A stretch of DNA of 64,000 nt from Cupriavidus sp. 2SB (GCF_005503625.1 NZ_SCMX01000013.1:1-64000), one strand, 5' to 3'; counted from the first letter of the stretch, positions 8,393 through 18,272 are shown. Notes: a model not told the origin generated them from the sequence alone. Program-made: numbers and translations.

Positions 8393-9289
8393 TCAGGCAC
8401 CTCCATTTTTGCGGCCGAACAGCTTCTTGCGCGTGGCCGGCAGCACCAGCGCCAGCGTCACGAGCGCGGCGGTGACAAGATTCAGATCCTGCGCCTTGAG
8501 GCCGATGAATTCCGAGTTCAGCGCCAGCGCGATAAAGAAGCGATACAGGATCGCGCCGATCACGACGGCCAGCGTCACGTAGACGAGGCGACGCGCCGGA
8601 ATGATGGTCTCGCCGATGATCACGGCTGCCAGACCAATCACGATCGTGCCGATACCCATCGAGATATCGGCGCCGCCCTGCGTCTGGGCGAACAGCGCGC
8701 CAGCCAGCGCCACCAGCGCGTTCGACAAGGCCATGCCGGCCAGCGTGGCACGGCCGGTGGGCACGCCCTGGGCGCGCGCCATGCGCGGGTTGGCGCCGGT
8801 CGCGCGCATGGCGAGGCCGAGCTGCGACGAGAAGAACCAGTCCAGCGCGAGCTTGGCAAGGATCACGACGACAAACAGCACCAGCGGGCGCAGCAAGTAA
8901 TCGGGCAGCCATTCGGGCTGGAGAATCGTGAAGATTGTCGGCTCGGTGATCAGCGGCACATTGGGACGTCCCATGATGCGCAGGTTGACCGAGTACAGCG
9001 CGATCATCATCAGGATACTGGCGAGCAGATCCATGATCTTGAGCCGCACATTGAGCCAGCCAGTGACGAAACCCGCCATCGCGCCGGCGACGATCGCCAC
9101 CAGCGTCGATACGAATGGGTCTTGTCCGGCGGAAATCAGCGTGGCCGCCACGGCGCCACCCAGCGGGAAGCTGCCATCGACGGTCAGGTCGGGAAAATTG
9201 AGGATGCGGAACGAGATCAGCACCCCGAGCGCCACGAGGCTGAAGATCAGGCCGATCTCCAGGGCGCCCATCAGGGAAAACAGGGACAT
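8393..9289 (-). CDS. ABC transporter permease (LivH/BPD-type)
   Basis: A 298-residue inner-membrane permease with about eight to nine hydrophobic segments. The first begins at residue 2 (LFSLMGALEIGLIFSLVALG). Segment FRILNFPDLTVDGSFPLGGA matches permeases paired with PF04392-type binding proteins. The ATG at 9289 is preceded by AAGGAT, and the frame further upstream is not homologous. The stop overlaps the start region of the ATPase gene. The gene order binding protein - permease - ATPase is transcribed leftward as one operon. Confidence 0.9.
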   Translation of the reverse strand: MSLFSLMGALEIGLIFSLVALGVLISFRILNFPDLTVDGSFPLGGAVAATLISAGQDPFVSTLVAIVAGAMAGFVTGWLNVRLKIMDLLASILMMIALYSVNLRIMGRPNVPLITEPTIFTILQPEWLPDYLLRPLVLFVVVILAKLALDWFFSSQLGLAMRATGANPRMARAQGVPTGRATLAGMALSNALVALAGALFAQTQGGADISMGIGTIVIGLAAVIIGETIIPARRLVYVTLAVVIGAILYRFFIALALNSEFIGLKAQDLNLVTAALVTLALVLPATRKKLFGRKNGGA

Positions 9290-9385
9290 GGGGGAATCCT
9301 TTGCGGGCCGTCCGGATGGCCCGGGTAGGGCCATGGGGGCGCTTCGGGCCGCGCGCCGCAGGGTAGGGCGCGCGGCGCGGCGGTA

Positions 9386-10366
9386 TTACTTGATGACGGT
9401 CTTGGCTTCCTTGACCAGATCCGGGGCCAACGTCACGCCCTGCTTGCCAGCGGCGGTGGTGTTGACGAACAGTTCCAGGTTGTCGGAAGTTTGCGAGGCA
9501 ATCGCACCGGGCTTCTCGCCCTTCAGGATGCGAACCACGACCTTGCCGGTCTGATGGCCGAGATCGCCGTAGTTGATGCCCAGCGCGGCAATGGCGCCAC
9601 GCTTCACGCTGTCGGTGTCGGACGCCACCAGCGGGATCTTCGATTCGTTGGCCACCTTGACCAGCGATTCGTAGGCCGAGACCACGTTGTTGTCGGTGTT
9701 CGTGTAGATCACGTCGACCTTGCCGATCAGGCTCTTGGCAGCCGGTCCGATGTCCACGGTACGCGGTGCGGCGGCTTCCTTGAGCGACAGGCCCTGCTTG
9801 GCCAGCAGTTCCTTCAGTTCCTTGACCACCACCACCGAATTGGCTTCACCGGGGTTGTAGACCATGCCGACGGTCTTGGCGTTGGGAACGACGCGCTTGA
9901 TCAGCGTGACCTGCTTGTCGAGCGGCAGCTTGTCCGAGACGCCCGTGACGTTGGTGCCCGTGGCGGTCCAGGTCTTCACGAGCTGGGCAGCCACCGGATC
10001 GGTCACACCGGAGTACACCACGGGAACGGTCTTGGTGGCGGCGACCACGGCCTGTGCCGACGGCGTGGCGATGGCCACGATGGCGCTCGGCTGGTCGCCC
10101 ACGAACTTGCGTGCGATCTGTGCGGCGGTCCCCGGATTGCCCTGGGCGCTCTGGTATTCCCACTTCAGGTTCTTGTCGGCGTCGTAGCCGGCAGCCTTCA
10201 GTTCGTCGCGCACACCGTCGCGAATGGCGTCGAGCGCCGGGTGATCCACGATCGACAGGACCTTCACGGTAGCCGTCTGGGCCTGCACGGCGCCGCCGTA
10301 GAGCAGGGCCAGCGCGACCGCGCTGCCGAGGATGGTCTGGGTGGTGGATGCCTTGAGACGCAGCAT
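9386..10366 (-). CDS. ABC transporter substrate-binding protein (PF04392-like)
   Basis: A 326-residue periplasmic binding protein with a signal peptide (about 1-29, ending AVQAQT). The fold is a two-lobe periplasmic-binding type. Characteristic motifs are VLSIVDHPALDAIRDGV near the N-terminus, AIVAIATPSAQAVV, VVYSGVTDPVAA and YTNTDNNVVSA. The ATG at 10366 follows GGGGGAGAA at good spacing. It is the first gene of the importer operon. Relatives are annotated as uncharacterised or tryptophan/tyrosine-type importers; the ligand here is unknown. Confidence 0.9.
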   Translation of the reverse strand: MLRLKASTTQTILGSAVALALLYGGAVQAQTATVKVLSIVDHPALDAIRDGVRDELKAAGYDADKNLKWEYQSAQGNPGTAAQIARKFVGDQPSAIVAIATPSAQAVVAATKTVPVVYSGVTDPVAAQLVKTWTATGTNVTGVSDKLPLDKQVTLIKRVVPNAKTVGMVYNPGEANSVVVVKELKELLAKQGLSLKEAAAPRTVDIGPAAKSLIGKVDVIYTNTDNNVVSAYESLVKVANESKIPLVASDTDSVKRGAIAALGINYGDLGHQTGKVVVRILKGEKPGAIASQTSDNLELFVNTTAAGKQGVTLAPDLVKEAKTVIK

Positions 10367-10726
10367 GTAATTGTTCTCCCCCGAAGGATCGGTGCTATCA
10401 GTCAGCCGCAAGCGGTACACGGCCGTCCTGCCAGGGCGACCACGTACACGAAAAGCGTGCTGCATGACGGCCCGGCGGTCCAAGGAGGACGCTGCGCGCC
10501 TGGCGGCAGGTGCAGGCGCGCGCGTGACCGCATCGGATGCGACGGCGCGAAGCCTGCGAGGATACCATTTTCGGGGGTGGGATGGCTCGCTTTTAGTGCT
10601 GCATAGCGGCATATCCTGCCGTAAAACGCCTCCGGGGGACGAGGCTACCGCAAGAAATTGCGCCGAAAAGCCGATTTTGGCGTGTTTTGGCTCACCTGCC
10701 GCAAGCGGCTCCTGCTACAAATTGCG
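10367..10726. other. Intergenic region between importer operon and cytochrome gene
   Basis: A 360-base region between the importer (leftward) and the 3' end of the cytochrome P460-like gene (also leftward). It should hold the importer promoter, but no convincing sigma-70 match stands out. A short CCGCAAGCGG hairpin lies near 10700 without a T-run. No credible coding region is present. Confidence 0.4.
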
Positions 10727-11263
10727 TCACGGTGCAAGGCGGGTAAACACATAGTCCCGGTCCTTCACGAGCGCGTTGTGGCAGGCAAAGCAGGTCTGAT
10801 GCTGGGCCAGGTCGGCCGGCTTGCCGTCAATGAAGCGCCCGTAGCCCCAACCGCCCGATGCCGCGTACTTCTTCGAGTCCTTGACCATGACCTGCACGGT
10901 GGTGGCCTTGCCTGGAACCAGCGCGGAGGCGAAGTCGGGCGACTGCGTGTATTTCCACGCCAGCTTGACCAGTACCGCGCCGTCCGGGAACGGCAGCTTG
11001 CCGCTCTTGTAGGCGTCGATGGCGATCTGGTTGCCCACCACGGTACGGAGTTCGTTGAGTGGCTCGTGTTCCAGTGCCGGTGCCACCAGTTCCCACTTGC
11101 GATAGCCCTCGGGAATCGTCACGCCGTAGATCGGCGAGGCATTCGGATTCGCTGCGGCCTTGTCCGCCGACTTCTCTGCGGCGATGGCGTGCGCGGCGAA
11201 GAGCGTGGCGCACAACGTGGCGGCGCCTGCTGCAACGATGGCGGCAGTGTGGATCTTCTTCAT
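10727..11263 (-). CDS. Cytochrome P460-like c-type heme protein
   Basis: A 178-residue exported protein with a signal peptide (about 1-29, ending AHAIAA). A single C158-x-x-C161-H162 heme c attachment motif (TCFACHNAL) lies near the C-terminus. The central GYRKWELVAPALEH and GGWGYGRFIDGKP segments match the cytochrome P460 family. Relatives oxidise hydroxylamine or related small nitrogen compounds, or are of unknown function; a redox role in the periplasm is the safe call. The ATG at 11263 begins the basic MKK signal sequence. No adjacent redox partner gene is evident. Confidence 0.82.
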   Translation of the reverse strand: MKKIHTAAIVAAGAATLCATLFAAHAIAAEKSADKAAANPNASPIYGVTIPEGYRKWELVAPALEHEPLNELRTVVGNQIAIDAYKSGKLPFPDGAVLVKLAWKYTQSPDFASALVPGKATTVQVMVKDSKKYAASGGWGYGRFIDGKPADLAQHQTCFACHNALVKDRDYVFTRLAP

Positions 11264-11487
11264 GGGGCTTCTCCAGGCGGGGTTTGGTCTGGGCTCCATT
11301 GAGACGGGGCCGTGTATTGCCTTTGTGTCTGGGAAGGGGCGGGCTTGTATCGGCGTGTATCACGGCTTTGCCGCGATACGTCGGATCACACAACGCCCAC
11401 CGCAAGCTACGGATGCGATACGTCGGCGCCTTACAGTGGCCCTCATGGCAGCGCGATTCAACGTTGCCGTGCATTTGGAGAAATACC

Positions 11488-12906
11488 ATGCGAAACCTGA
11501 ATACCGCCTATATCGATGGCCAGTTCGTGCGCGTGCAGGGCACGGAAACCCTGGAGATTGCCAATCCCGCAACCGGTGCGCCGCTCGCCGTGGTGACGCT
11601 GGCAAATCGTGCCGACGCACGCCGCGCCATCGCTGCCGCGCGCGATGCCCAGGCGCTGCTACGCCAGACTGGCAAGGCCGAGCGCATCGACATGCTGCGA
11701 CGTCTGCAGACTGCGGTGCTGCGCTACACCGATGCGATCCGGGATGTCACCATCGAAGAGTACGGTGCGCCCGTGGCGCGGGCCCAGTGGGTCAGCCAGT
11801 ACGCGTCGCAATGTTTCGCCAGTGCAGCGCAGGCACTGGAGGAATACCCGCTGAGCTACGAGGTGGGCACGGCCACGGTGACGATGGAGCCGGTAGGAGT
11901 CTCGGCGTTGATCGCACCGTGGAACAGCACGGCGGGCACGGTGTGCAGCAAGCTGGCGTCCGCGCTGGCGGCGGGTTGCGCCACGGTGATCAAGCCGAGC
12001 GAACTGAGCCCGCTCCAGACCCAGGTTCTTTGCGAAGCGCTGCACGAGGCTGGCCTGCCTTCCGGTGTGTTCAATGTACTGCTGGGCCGTGGCGCCGATG
12101 TGGGTGACGAGATCTGTACCAGCCCGCATGTCGCGCGGATTTCCTTTACCGGCTCCACGCAGACCGGCAAGGTCATTGCGCGGGCCGCAGTGGAGACCAT
12201 GAAGCGCGTGACGCTGGCGCTATCGGGCAAGTCGGCGGCCATCGTGCTCGATGACGCCGACCTGGCCCACGCGCTGCCGTTGGCGGTGGGCGGGGCGTTC
12301 ATGAACAACGGCCAGGCTTGCGTGGCCGGCACACGGCTGCTGGTGCCGCATGCGCGCATGGCCGAAGTAACGGAGCGGGTGCGCGAGATCGTCGGGAAGC
12401 TCCAGGTGGGCGATCCGCGCGACCCGGCCACGACGATCGGCCCGCTGGCCAGTCGCGCACAGTTCGATCGCGTGCAGCGTTTCATCCGTCGCGGCCTGGA
12501 GCAGGGCGCCGTGCTGGTGGCCGGTGGCGAAGGCCGTCCGGAAGGTCTGCCCGAAGGTTTCTTCGTGAAGCCTACGGTATTCGCCGGCGTCCACAACGAT
12601 ATGGAGATCGCCCGAGAGGAAATCTTCGGCCCGGTCCTGTCGATCATCGGCTACGAGACCGAACAGGAGGCCGTCGATCTTGCTAACGACTCGGTCTACG
12701 GCCTGTTCGGCTACGTGTACTCGGCGGATGTGGCGCGTGCGCGGGGCGTGGCGGCGCAGATGCAGACCGGATCGGTGCTGGTCAATCGCATCGATCCGGA
12801 GGTGCTGGCGCCGTTCGGCGGGGTCCGTCAATCGGGTGTGGGCCGGGAGTTCGGCCTGGCGGGGCTCGTTTCATACCTTGAGCCGAAGACGGTGGCGGTG
12901 CGCTGA
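11488..12906 (+). CDS. Aldehyde dehydrogenase family protein with altered general base
   Basis: A 472-residue NAD(P)-dependent aldehyde dehydrogenase-fold protein of normal length. The substrate-binding segment SALIAPWNST, the cofactor turn FTGSTQTGK, the catalytic Cys C278 (NNGQACVAGTR) and EEIFGPVLSII are all present. The usual VTLELGGK reads VTLALSGK, so the general-base Glu is Ala at residue 244. That Glu assists hydrolysis of the thioacyl intermediate. Activity may therefore be reduced, rely on another residue, or use a different acceptor. The ATG at 11488 begins a typical ALDH N-terminus. It stands alone between divergent and codirectional unrelated genes. Confidence 0.88.
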   Translation: MRNLNTAYIDGQFVRVQGTETLEIANPATGAPLAVVTLANRADARRAIAAARDAQALLRQTGKAERIDMLRRLQTAVLRYTDAIRDVTIEEYGAPVARAQWVSQYASQCFASAAQALEEYPLSYEVGTATVTMEPVGVSALIAPWNSTAGTVCSKLASALAAGCATVIKPSELSPLQTQVLCEALHEAGLPSGVFNVLLGRGADVGDEICTSPHVARISFTGSTQTGKVIARAAVETMKRVTLALSGKSAAIVLDDADLAHALPLAVGGAFMNNGQACVAGTRLLVPHARMAEVTERVREIVGKLQVGDPRDPATTIGPLASRAQFDRVQRFIRRGLEQGAVLVAGGEGRPEGLPEGFFVKPTVFAGVHNDMEIAREEIFGPVLSIIGYETEQEAVDLANDSVYGLFGYVYSADVARARGVAAQMQTGSVLVNRIDPEVLAPFGGVRQSGVGREFGLAGLVSYLEPKTVAVR

Positions 12907-13062
12907 TTTTCCCGAAACAGCCGGGGTGGCGATATCGTCACCTCGCATAGGGTGCAGTAAATGAACGTATAGGGTGGGCGAACTCACGTTCAATGGTGCG
13001 TGCACTGCGACCATGGTGTCATACCGTTCAGCCGTTCTGTGAGGCGGCTTACGGAGAATGTG

Positions 13063-14139
13063 ATGACCATGCAACCGACCCTTTCGCACCGCATCGCCGC
13101 GCCTGCGGCGCCACTGACCGCGGCTGAGACCGGGCCGGCCAAGGGCGTCCTGCGTCGCTGCGGCGATACTTTTGCCCGCTACGATCGCGTACGCATCGGT
13201 GTGTCGGCGCTCCTGGTGATGCTGCTCGGGGTTGCTGCGTGGATCGGCCTGCATGGGGTGATGGGACGCGTGTCCGCCGCGGCGGAGATAGCAATTTTCG
13301 TGTTGCTGGCCTGCGTGATGGGCTTCGCCGTCGTTGCCGCGCTCTGTGCGGCGCATCTGCTGGCGGTGCAGGCGGCCCTGGGTACGCTCGCCTCGCGGAT
13401 CGAGAATCCGCCACCGTCCGACGATGTGGGCCAGTTCCTGCCAGTGGAGGGGCCGGCCGTCGTCAGGCGGCTCGTACAAACAATCAATCTGGCGAAGCAG
13501 CAATGCGTGGAGCGTGAATCGGAATTGCTGGCGGTGCAGGCGTCGTACGCCCACGACTTGCGCACGCCGATGACCCGGTTGATGCTGCGCAGCGAACTGA
13601 TCGACGATGCCGTGCTGCGCGGTGCCATCGAGCGCGATCTCGACGAAATGCGCGAACTAGCCGAGGCCAGCCTGGCCTGCGCCCGCATGCAGGGCAGTGC
13701 GCCCCAGTCATTGCGGCATGTCGATGCCGATCATTTGCTCGATGCGCTGCTGGTCAACTATCGGGAAGCCGGTCGTCCCATCCCGCTGGAGGGCCGCATC
13801 GGATGCCCCGTGCTGACGTGCCCCCATGCGCTGCGACGGATACTCGTCAACCTGATCGACAATGCACTGCGCTACGGCTGCAATGTGCAGATGTCGGTGC
13901 GCGTGGAGGCGCAGCGGCTGACGGTTTGCGTCGTCGATTCCGGCCCGGGGATCTCTCCCGCGCAACTCGAAACGGTGTTCCAGCCCTGGTATCGCGCGCC
14001 GGAAACGGCGGCGCGCGCACAGGGCAGCGGGCTCGGACTCGCCATTGCCCGACGGCTGTCGCAGGCGATTCGCGCGGACCTGCGGCTGGCCAATCGCAGT
14101 GAAGGCGGCCTGGAAGCGCGCCTTACGTTGCCGCTCTGA
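13063..14139 (+). CDS. Orphan sensor histidine kinase (EnvZ-like)
   Basis: A 358-residue membrane sensor kinase. Two hydrophobic segments (about 45-65 and 75-105) lie close together with almost no periplasmic loop, so it probably senses within or near the membrane. A HAMP-like linker follows, then the H-box [12 protein letters not shown] with H164, N-box [12 protein letters not shown] with N267, G1 VVDSGPGIS and G2 [11 protein letters not shown]. The ATG at 13063 follows GGAG. No response regulator is adjacent: the upstream neighbour is an aldehyde dehydrogenase. The 3' end overlaps the end of convergent pyrD by 17 bases. Confidence 0.87.
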   Translation: MTMQPTLSHRIAAPAAPLTAAETGPAKGVLRRCGDTFARYDRVRIGVSALLVMLLGVAAWIGLHGVMGRVSAAAEIAIFVLLACVMGFAVVAALCAAHLLAVQAALGTLASRIENPPPSDDVGQFLPVEGPAVVRRLVQTINLAKQQCVERESELLAVQASYAHDLRTPMTRLMLRSELIDDAVLRGAIERDLDEMRELAEASLACARMQGSAPQSLRHVDADHLLDALLVNYREAGRPIPLEGRIGCPVLTCPHALRRILVNLIDNALRYGCNVQMSVRVEAQRLTVCVVDSGPGISPAQLETVFQPWYRAPETAARAQGSGLGLAIARRLSQAIRADLRLANRSEGGLEARLTLPL

Positions 14140-15163
14140 GCGCCGTGGCACACTCGCGCACGAGCGTGGGGCCGCGATAGATCAGGCCGCTGTACACCTG
14201 CACCAGCTCGGCACCGGCATCGATCTTTGCACGCGCGCCGGCACCGTCGAAGATGCCGCCCACGCCGATGATCGGTAGCGCATCGCCAATCACCTTGCGC
14301 AGCTCTCGCACCACACGCGTCGACGCATCGAATACGGGGCGGCCCGACAGCCCGCCTGCTTCCTCGGCATGGGGCAGGCCCTTGACCGCATCGCGTGAGA
14401 TGGTCGTGTTGGTGGCGATCACGCCATCAATCTGGTGGCGCACCAGTGCATCGCCGATATTGCGGATCTGATCGTCATCGAGATCGGGAGCGATCTTCAG
14501 CGTGACCGGCACGTAGCGCTTGTGCTGGTCGGCCAGCCGCTGTTGCGCGGCCTTGAGCGTGGACAGCAGGCTGTCCAGTTCGCTGGCGCCCTGCAACTGG
14601 CGCAGGTTCTTGGTGTTCGGCGACGAGATGTTGACCGTCACGTAGCTTGCGTGCGGATAGACGCGTTCCAGGCAATAGAGGTAGTCGTCCGCCGCGCGCT
14701 CGATTGGCGTATCGGCGTTCTTGCCGATGTTCAGTCCCAGCACGCCACCCTCGGCCTTCCAGCGCGACGCCTGCACGTTACGCACGAACGCATCCACGCC
14801 GCCATTGTTGAAACCCATCCGGTTGATCAGCGCATCCGCCTGCGGCAGCCGGAACATGCGCGGACGCGGATTGCCGGGCTGCGCGCGGGGCGTCACGGTT
14901 CCCACCTCGATAAAGCCGAACCCGAAAGCGGCCAGGCCGTCGATATAGGCGCCGTCCTTGTCGAGTCCGGCTGCCAGGCCCACAGGATTCGGAAAGCGGA
15001 TGCCCATCACGGTGCGCGGATCGCTGGCAATGCTGTTGCCGATGCAGCCGGCCAGCCCCAGGCGCCGGGCGCGCATCAGGTTGTTGAGCGTGAAATGGTG
15101 GGCGTCCTCCGCATCCATCGAGAACAGGGCGGGGCGAAACAGGGGGTAGAGCGCGTTGAGCAC
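14123..15163 (-). CDS. pyrD: Dihydroorotate dehydrogenase (quinone)
   Basis: A 346-residue class 2 DHODH, the membrane-associated FMN enzyme that oxidises dihydroorotate to orotate with quinone in pyrimidine synthesis. The N-terminal amphipathic extension ([20 protein letters not shown]) is class 2-specific. The FMN-binding [13 protein letters not shown] and the catalytic-Ser segment [12 protein letters not shown] are present, as is the late [11 protein letters not shown]. The start is a GTG at 15163. It lies 69 bp downstream of bpt, an association common in betaproteobacteria. Its 3' end overlaps the convergent kinase gene. Confidence 0.95.
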   Translation of the reverse strand: MLNALYPLFRPALFSMDAEDAHHFTLNNLMRARRLGLAGCIGNSIASDPRTVMGIRFPNPVGLAAGLDKDGAYIDGLAAFGFGFIEVGTVTPRAQPGNPRPRMFRLPQADALINRMGFNNGGVDAFVRNVQASRWKAEGGVLGLNIGKNADTPIERAADDYLYCLERVYPHASYVTVNISSPNTKNLRQLQGASELDSLLSTLKAAQQRLADQHKRYVPVTLKIAPDLDDDQIRNIGDALVRHQIDGVIATNTTISRDAVKGLPHAEEAGGLSGRPVFDASTRVVRELRKVIGDALPIIGVGGIFDGAGARAKIDAGAELVQVYSGLIYRGPTLVRECATALRAAT

Positions 15164-15232
15164 GGGGCAGGAGCGGCCGGCGGCCGGCGTGAAGTCGGTA
15201 TCAGGCCGGCATTGTAGCCGCTCAGCGATGGC

Positions 15233-16033
15233 TCATTCCTGTGCCGGACCCGGCTGGCGTGGCGCAGGCGGTGGAGCGGCGGGTGCCGACGCTTCATCGA
15301 ATGCCTGCCACTGGTTGCCCGTCAGCACCTGCAGCGGCTGGAAGCGCGCCTTGTAGGCCATCTTGCGGCTTTCGGCGATCCAGTAGCCCAGGTAAAGGTG
15401 TGGCAGTCCAAGTTCGCGCGTCTGGGCGATCTGCCAGAGGATGTTGTACGTCCCATAACTGGCGCCCTCGATCAGCGGATCGTAGAACGTGTAGACCGAA
15501 GACAGGCCGTCATCGAGCACGTCGATCATGCTGACCATGCGCAGCTTGCCGGCCTCGGCCGAGCCAGGCGGCTCGCGGAACTCCACGAGCCGGGAGTTGA
15601 CGCGGCTCTGCAGCAGGAACTGCTCGTACTGGTCGCGGCTGTCCTGATCCATGCCGCCCCCGGCATGACGCATCGACTGGTACATCAGATAGAGCGCGTA
15701 GTGTTCTTCGACATAGGTCAGCGGCGCCACCAGCGCCTGCAGCCCCTGATGCTGGCGCCAGGCCCGGCGCTGGCTGCGATCGGGCCGGAACTGGTCTGTC
15801 ACCACACGGCAGGGCGTGCAGGCACGGCATTCGTCGCAATAAGGGCGATACGTGAAGATGCCACTGCGGCGGAAGCCGGCGCGTACCAGCCGTGAATAGA
15901 CGTCGGCATTGATCAGGTGGGCCGGCGTGGCCACCTGCGAGCGCGCCATGCGACCATCGAGATAGCTGCAGGCGTAGGGCGCCGTCGCATAAAACTGCAG
16001 CGCGGATAGCGGTAGTTCCTTTAGCTTGCTCAT
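15233..16033 (-). CDS. bpt: Aspartate/glutamate leucyltransferase
   Basis: A 266-residue Bpt (bacterial ATE1-like) transferase. It adds leucine from Leu-tRNA to N-terminal Asp or Glu of proteins, marking them for ClpS/ClpAP degradation. The N-terminal [12 protein letters not shown] and Cys-rich [12 protein letters not shown] (C66, C69, C72, C75) are diagnostic. The C-terminal [18 protein letters not shown] is also typical. It precedes pyrD. The functionally linked aat lies one gene away on the same strand, with an opposite-strand gene inserted between them. The C-terminus is Pro/Ala-rich. Confidence 0.94.
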   Translation of the reverse strand: MSKLKELPLSALQFYATAPYACSYLDGRMARSQVATPAHLINADVYSRLVRAGFRRSGIFTYRPYCDECRACTPCRVVTDQFRPDRSQRRAWRQHQGLQALVAPLTYVEEHYALYLMYQSMRHAGGGMDQDSRDQYEQFLLQSRVNSRLVEFREPPGSAEAGKLRMVSMIDVLDDGLSSVYTFYDPLIEGASYGTYNILWQIAQTRELGLPHLYLGYWIAESRKMAYKARFQPLQVLTGNQWQAFDEASAPAAPPPAPRQPGPAQE

Positions 16034-16246
16034 GACGTCTAGGGGCGGAGGTCGAGCACCGGCTCAGGCGTGTTCCATGGGTGTGATAGGCAGTCTATCA
16101 GACACGATGGAGGACGGTGAGCCGGGGTCCGGCGCGGCTCATTTGCGCGTTGCGAAGACTGCATGCATTTTGAGAGTCGTCCCATATCGCTTTCGCGCCA
16201 TCACTCCTTACCATGTGGGGCATCTGGCACATGAATGGAGAAGAAC

Positions 16247-16804
16247 ATGAGAACCCTGGCGATAACGGACGCTGGCACGGCAGGAAATGCCGGGTTGGCG
16301 GGGGACGGCGGACGATGGAGCCGATACGCCAACATGGCAACGGTTGTCGCGGTCGGCATCACAGTGATCGCCGCCGTGTTTGGCATGCTGCAGCAGCAGA
16401 CGGGGATGATCCAGCAGAGCATTCGCGCGGAAGTCGGGAAGGCTGTCCGCGAGGAGGTGCAGCGGGTTGTCCCGCAGGTGGTCCGCGACGAGGTGCAGCG
16501 TGTACTTCCGCAAGCCATCCGGAGCGAACTTGCGCCACTCGAAACAAAGATCGAGGAGATGGACAAGCGGCTGACCGGCAGCATCGACGAATTGGACAAG
16601 CGGCTGACCGGCAGAATCGAAGAAATGGACAAGCGGCTGACCGGCAGGATCGATGAAATGGACAAGCGGTTATCGGGCCAGATCGACAAGGTCGAGCGCC
16701 GGCTGGACCGGGTGGATCGACGGCTGGAGTTCCTGTCCGATAACGCTTCGCAGCTCAACTCCCGCATCGGCCGGCTGGAAGGGGCGCTGCTGCCGCGCCA
16801 GTAG
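16247..16804 (+). CDS. Single-pass membrane coiled-coil protein with hendecad repeats
   Basis: A 185-residue protein I do not recognise. One membrane segment (about 30-50, ANMATVVAVGITVIAAVFGML) is followed by a long charged helix. Residues about 105-148 are four consecutive 11-residue units of the form MDKRLTGRIDE, an eleven-residue (hendecad) coiled-coil pattern. The rest continues as heptad-like coiled coil ending RLEGALL. The ATG at 16247 is preferred because GGAGAAG lies six bases upstream; an in-frame ATG at 16235 is possible. The gene is antisense to its neighbours and ends three bases before the convergent aat stop. It separates aat from bpt. A membrane-tethered spacer or oligomer is plausible; function unknown. 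Confidence 0.75.
   Translation: MRTLAITDAGTAGNAGLAGDGGRWSRYANMATVVAVGITVIAAVFGMLQQQTGMIQQSIRAEVGKAVREEVQRVVPQVVRDEVQRVLPQAIRSELAPLETKIEEMDKRLTGSIDELDKRLTGRIEEMDKRLTGRIDEMDKRLSGQIDKVERRLDRVDRRLEFLSDNASQLNSRIGRLEGALLPRQ
16559..16690 (+). repeat. 33-bp tandem repeat, four units, coding
   Basis: Four in-frame 33-base units, each starting ATGGACAAGCGGCTGACCGG or a close variant (16559, 16592, 16625, 16658). The first three are nearly identical and the fourth has diverged. The near-identity at DNA level suggests recent unit duplication. Confidence 0.88.
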
Positions 16805-16807
16805 CGG

Positions 16808-17563
16808 TCAGCCGTGAGCGGCGTTGGCCTGCGAACCCGTCCAATGGGTCAGAGCCGTCTTGTCGAAGCGCCAGGGTTGGATGTCCGACGCGGCAGTCGC
16901 TTGCCGCACATGGGCCACAAATTCTCCGCGCGGAATTGGCTGGGCGCCAAGGGAGGCCAGATGATCCGTCTCTTGCTGGCAGTCGATCATGGTGACACCG
17001 TGATTCGCGAGGAAACCGCACAGGGCCGCCAGCGCGATCTTCGACGCGTCCGTGCGATGCGCGAACATTGATTCGCCATAGAACATGCGGCCCAGCGCCA
17101 CGCCATACAGCCCGCCAACGCGCTCTCCCTGATACCAGGTTTCCACGGAGTGTGCGCGGCTTCCCCGATGCAGTGCACTGTAGGCGGAAACGATCTCGTC
17201 GGTAATCCACGTGCCGAGCTGTCCGTCGCGCGGCGTCATGGCGCAGGCCCGCATCACTGCGACGAAGTTGTCGTCCACGCGGATTTCCCAATCCGGGTCG
17301 CGCAGTACCCGTCGCAGCGTCTTGCGCAGGGAGGGGGATATCTTGAGGGCCGCAGGGACCAGGATCATGCGGGGGTCGGTGCTCCACCACAGCACCGGCT
17401 GACCATCGGAGTACCACGGGAAGATGCCCTGCCGGTAGGCGAGCAACAGCCGCTGGGGTGTGAGGTCTCGGCTGGCTGCGAGAAGACCGGGCGCGTCACT
17501 TGTGGCGCCAAGCGCGTGCTCGACGGGTGGAAACGGATCCTGCGGGTCAAGCCAGGTGATCAT
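16808..17563 (-). CDS. aat: Leucyl/phenylalanyl-tRNA-protein transferase
   Basis: A 251-residue Aat. It transfers Leu or Phe from aminoacyl-tRNA to N-terminal Lys or Arg of proteins in the bacterial N-degron pathway, the companion activity to Bpt. Diagnostic segments are [27 protein letters not shown], the AHSVETW motif and [16 protein letters not shown]. The ATG at 17563 lies 31 bp after the NUDIX stop, so the two may share a transcript. Confidence 0.95.
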   Translation of the reverse strand: MITWLDPQDPFPPVEHALGATSDAPGLLAASRDLTPQRLLLAYRQGIFPWYSDGQPVLWWSTDPRMILVPAALKISPSLRKTLRRVLRDPDWEIRVDDNFVAVMRACAMTPRDGQLGTWITDEIVSAYSALHRGSRAHSVETWYQGERVGGLYGVALGRMFYGESMFAHRTDASKIALAALCGFLANHGVTMIDCQQETDHLASLGAQPIPRGEFVAHVRQATAASDIQPWRFDKTALTHWTGSQANAAHG

Positions 17564-17594
17564 GCGCGGGAGGGTGCGAAGCGCCTGGCAGCCG

Positions 17595-18179
17595 TCAGGG
17601 TGCGACCGTGGCGGGACTGGTCAGCGGACGCATCGGCTTGTCGATGTCCATCGTGTGCAGTCGGAAATCGCCTGCCGCAATCCTGCCCGACGCACGATCG
17701 GCGAAGAAGCTGCGCAGCGTGTGAATGACGGTGGGAAAGGCCAGTTCGTCCCATGGCACCTCGGACTCGTCGACGAGCTTGACCTCGAGGCTTTCCTCGC
17801 CGGGGGCTATATCGAGGTCCTGCAATTGTGCGAGGTAGAACAGATGCACCTGATGGACGTGCGGCACGTTGAGCATCGAGAACAGTTCGCCTACCTGCAC
17901 GCGGGCACCGGCTTCCTCCAGTGTCTCGCGTGCTGCCGCTTGCGCCGTGGTCTCACCGATTTCCATGAAACCGGCAGGTAGTGTCCAGAACCCATAGCGC
18001 GGCTCGATGGCACGTTTGCAGATCAGGATCTTGTCTTCCCAGACAGGGATCGTGCCAACGACATTGCGCGGATTCACATAGTGGATGGTGCCGCAGCCGT
18101 CGCAAACGCTGCGCGGACGATTGTCACCTTGAGGCACGCGCAGGACCACCGCATGACCACAGTTCGAGCAGAATTTCAT
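17595..18179 (-). CDS. NUDIX hydrolase with N-terminal zinc ribbon
   Basis: A 194-residue protein. An N-terminal zinc ribbon (C4-x2-C7 and C26-x2-C29) is followed by a NUDIX domain. The complete NUDIX box begins at G70, with E76 and R84-E85-T-L-E88-E89-A-G91 as metal-binding residues. Members of this zinc-ribbon group (NudC-like layout but shorter) hydrolyse nucleoside diphosphate derivatives such as NADH or ADP-ribose. The exact substrate is not readable. It lies upstream of aat on the same strand with a 31-bp gap. Confidence 0.88.
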   Translation of the reverse strand: MKFCSNCGHAVVLRVPQGDNRPRSVCDGCGTIHYVNPRNVVGTIPVWEDKILICKRAIEPRYGFWTLPAGFMEIGETTAQAAARETLEEAGARVQVGELFSMLNVPHVHQVHLFYLAQLQDLDIAPGEESLEVKLVDESEVPWDELAFPTVIHTLRSFFADRASGRIAAGDFRLHTMDIDKPMRPLTSPATVAP

Positions 18180-18272
18180 GGAGGAGCGTCCGGGAAGAAT
18201 GGCGCCAAGTGTAACACCGCGCCGCCCGGTCGCTCCTGTGGCGCCATGAGTGAAAAACCCTGTGAAACGCAG

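Noticed and set aside
16559-16690. Possible CRISPR-like array
   Set aside because: Units are contiguous, in frame and without spacers; they encode a coiled coil.
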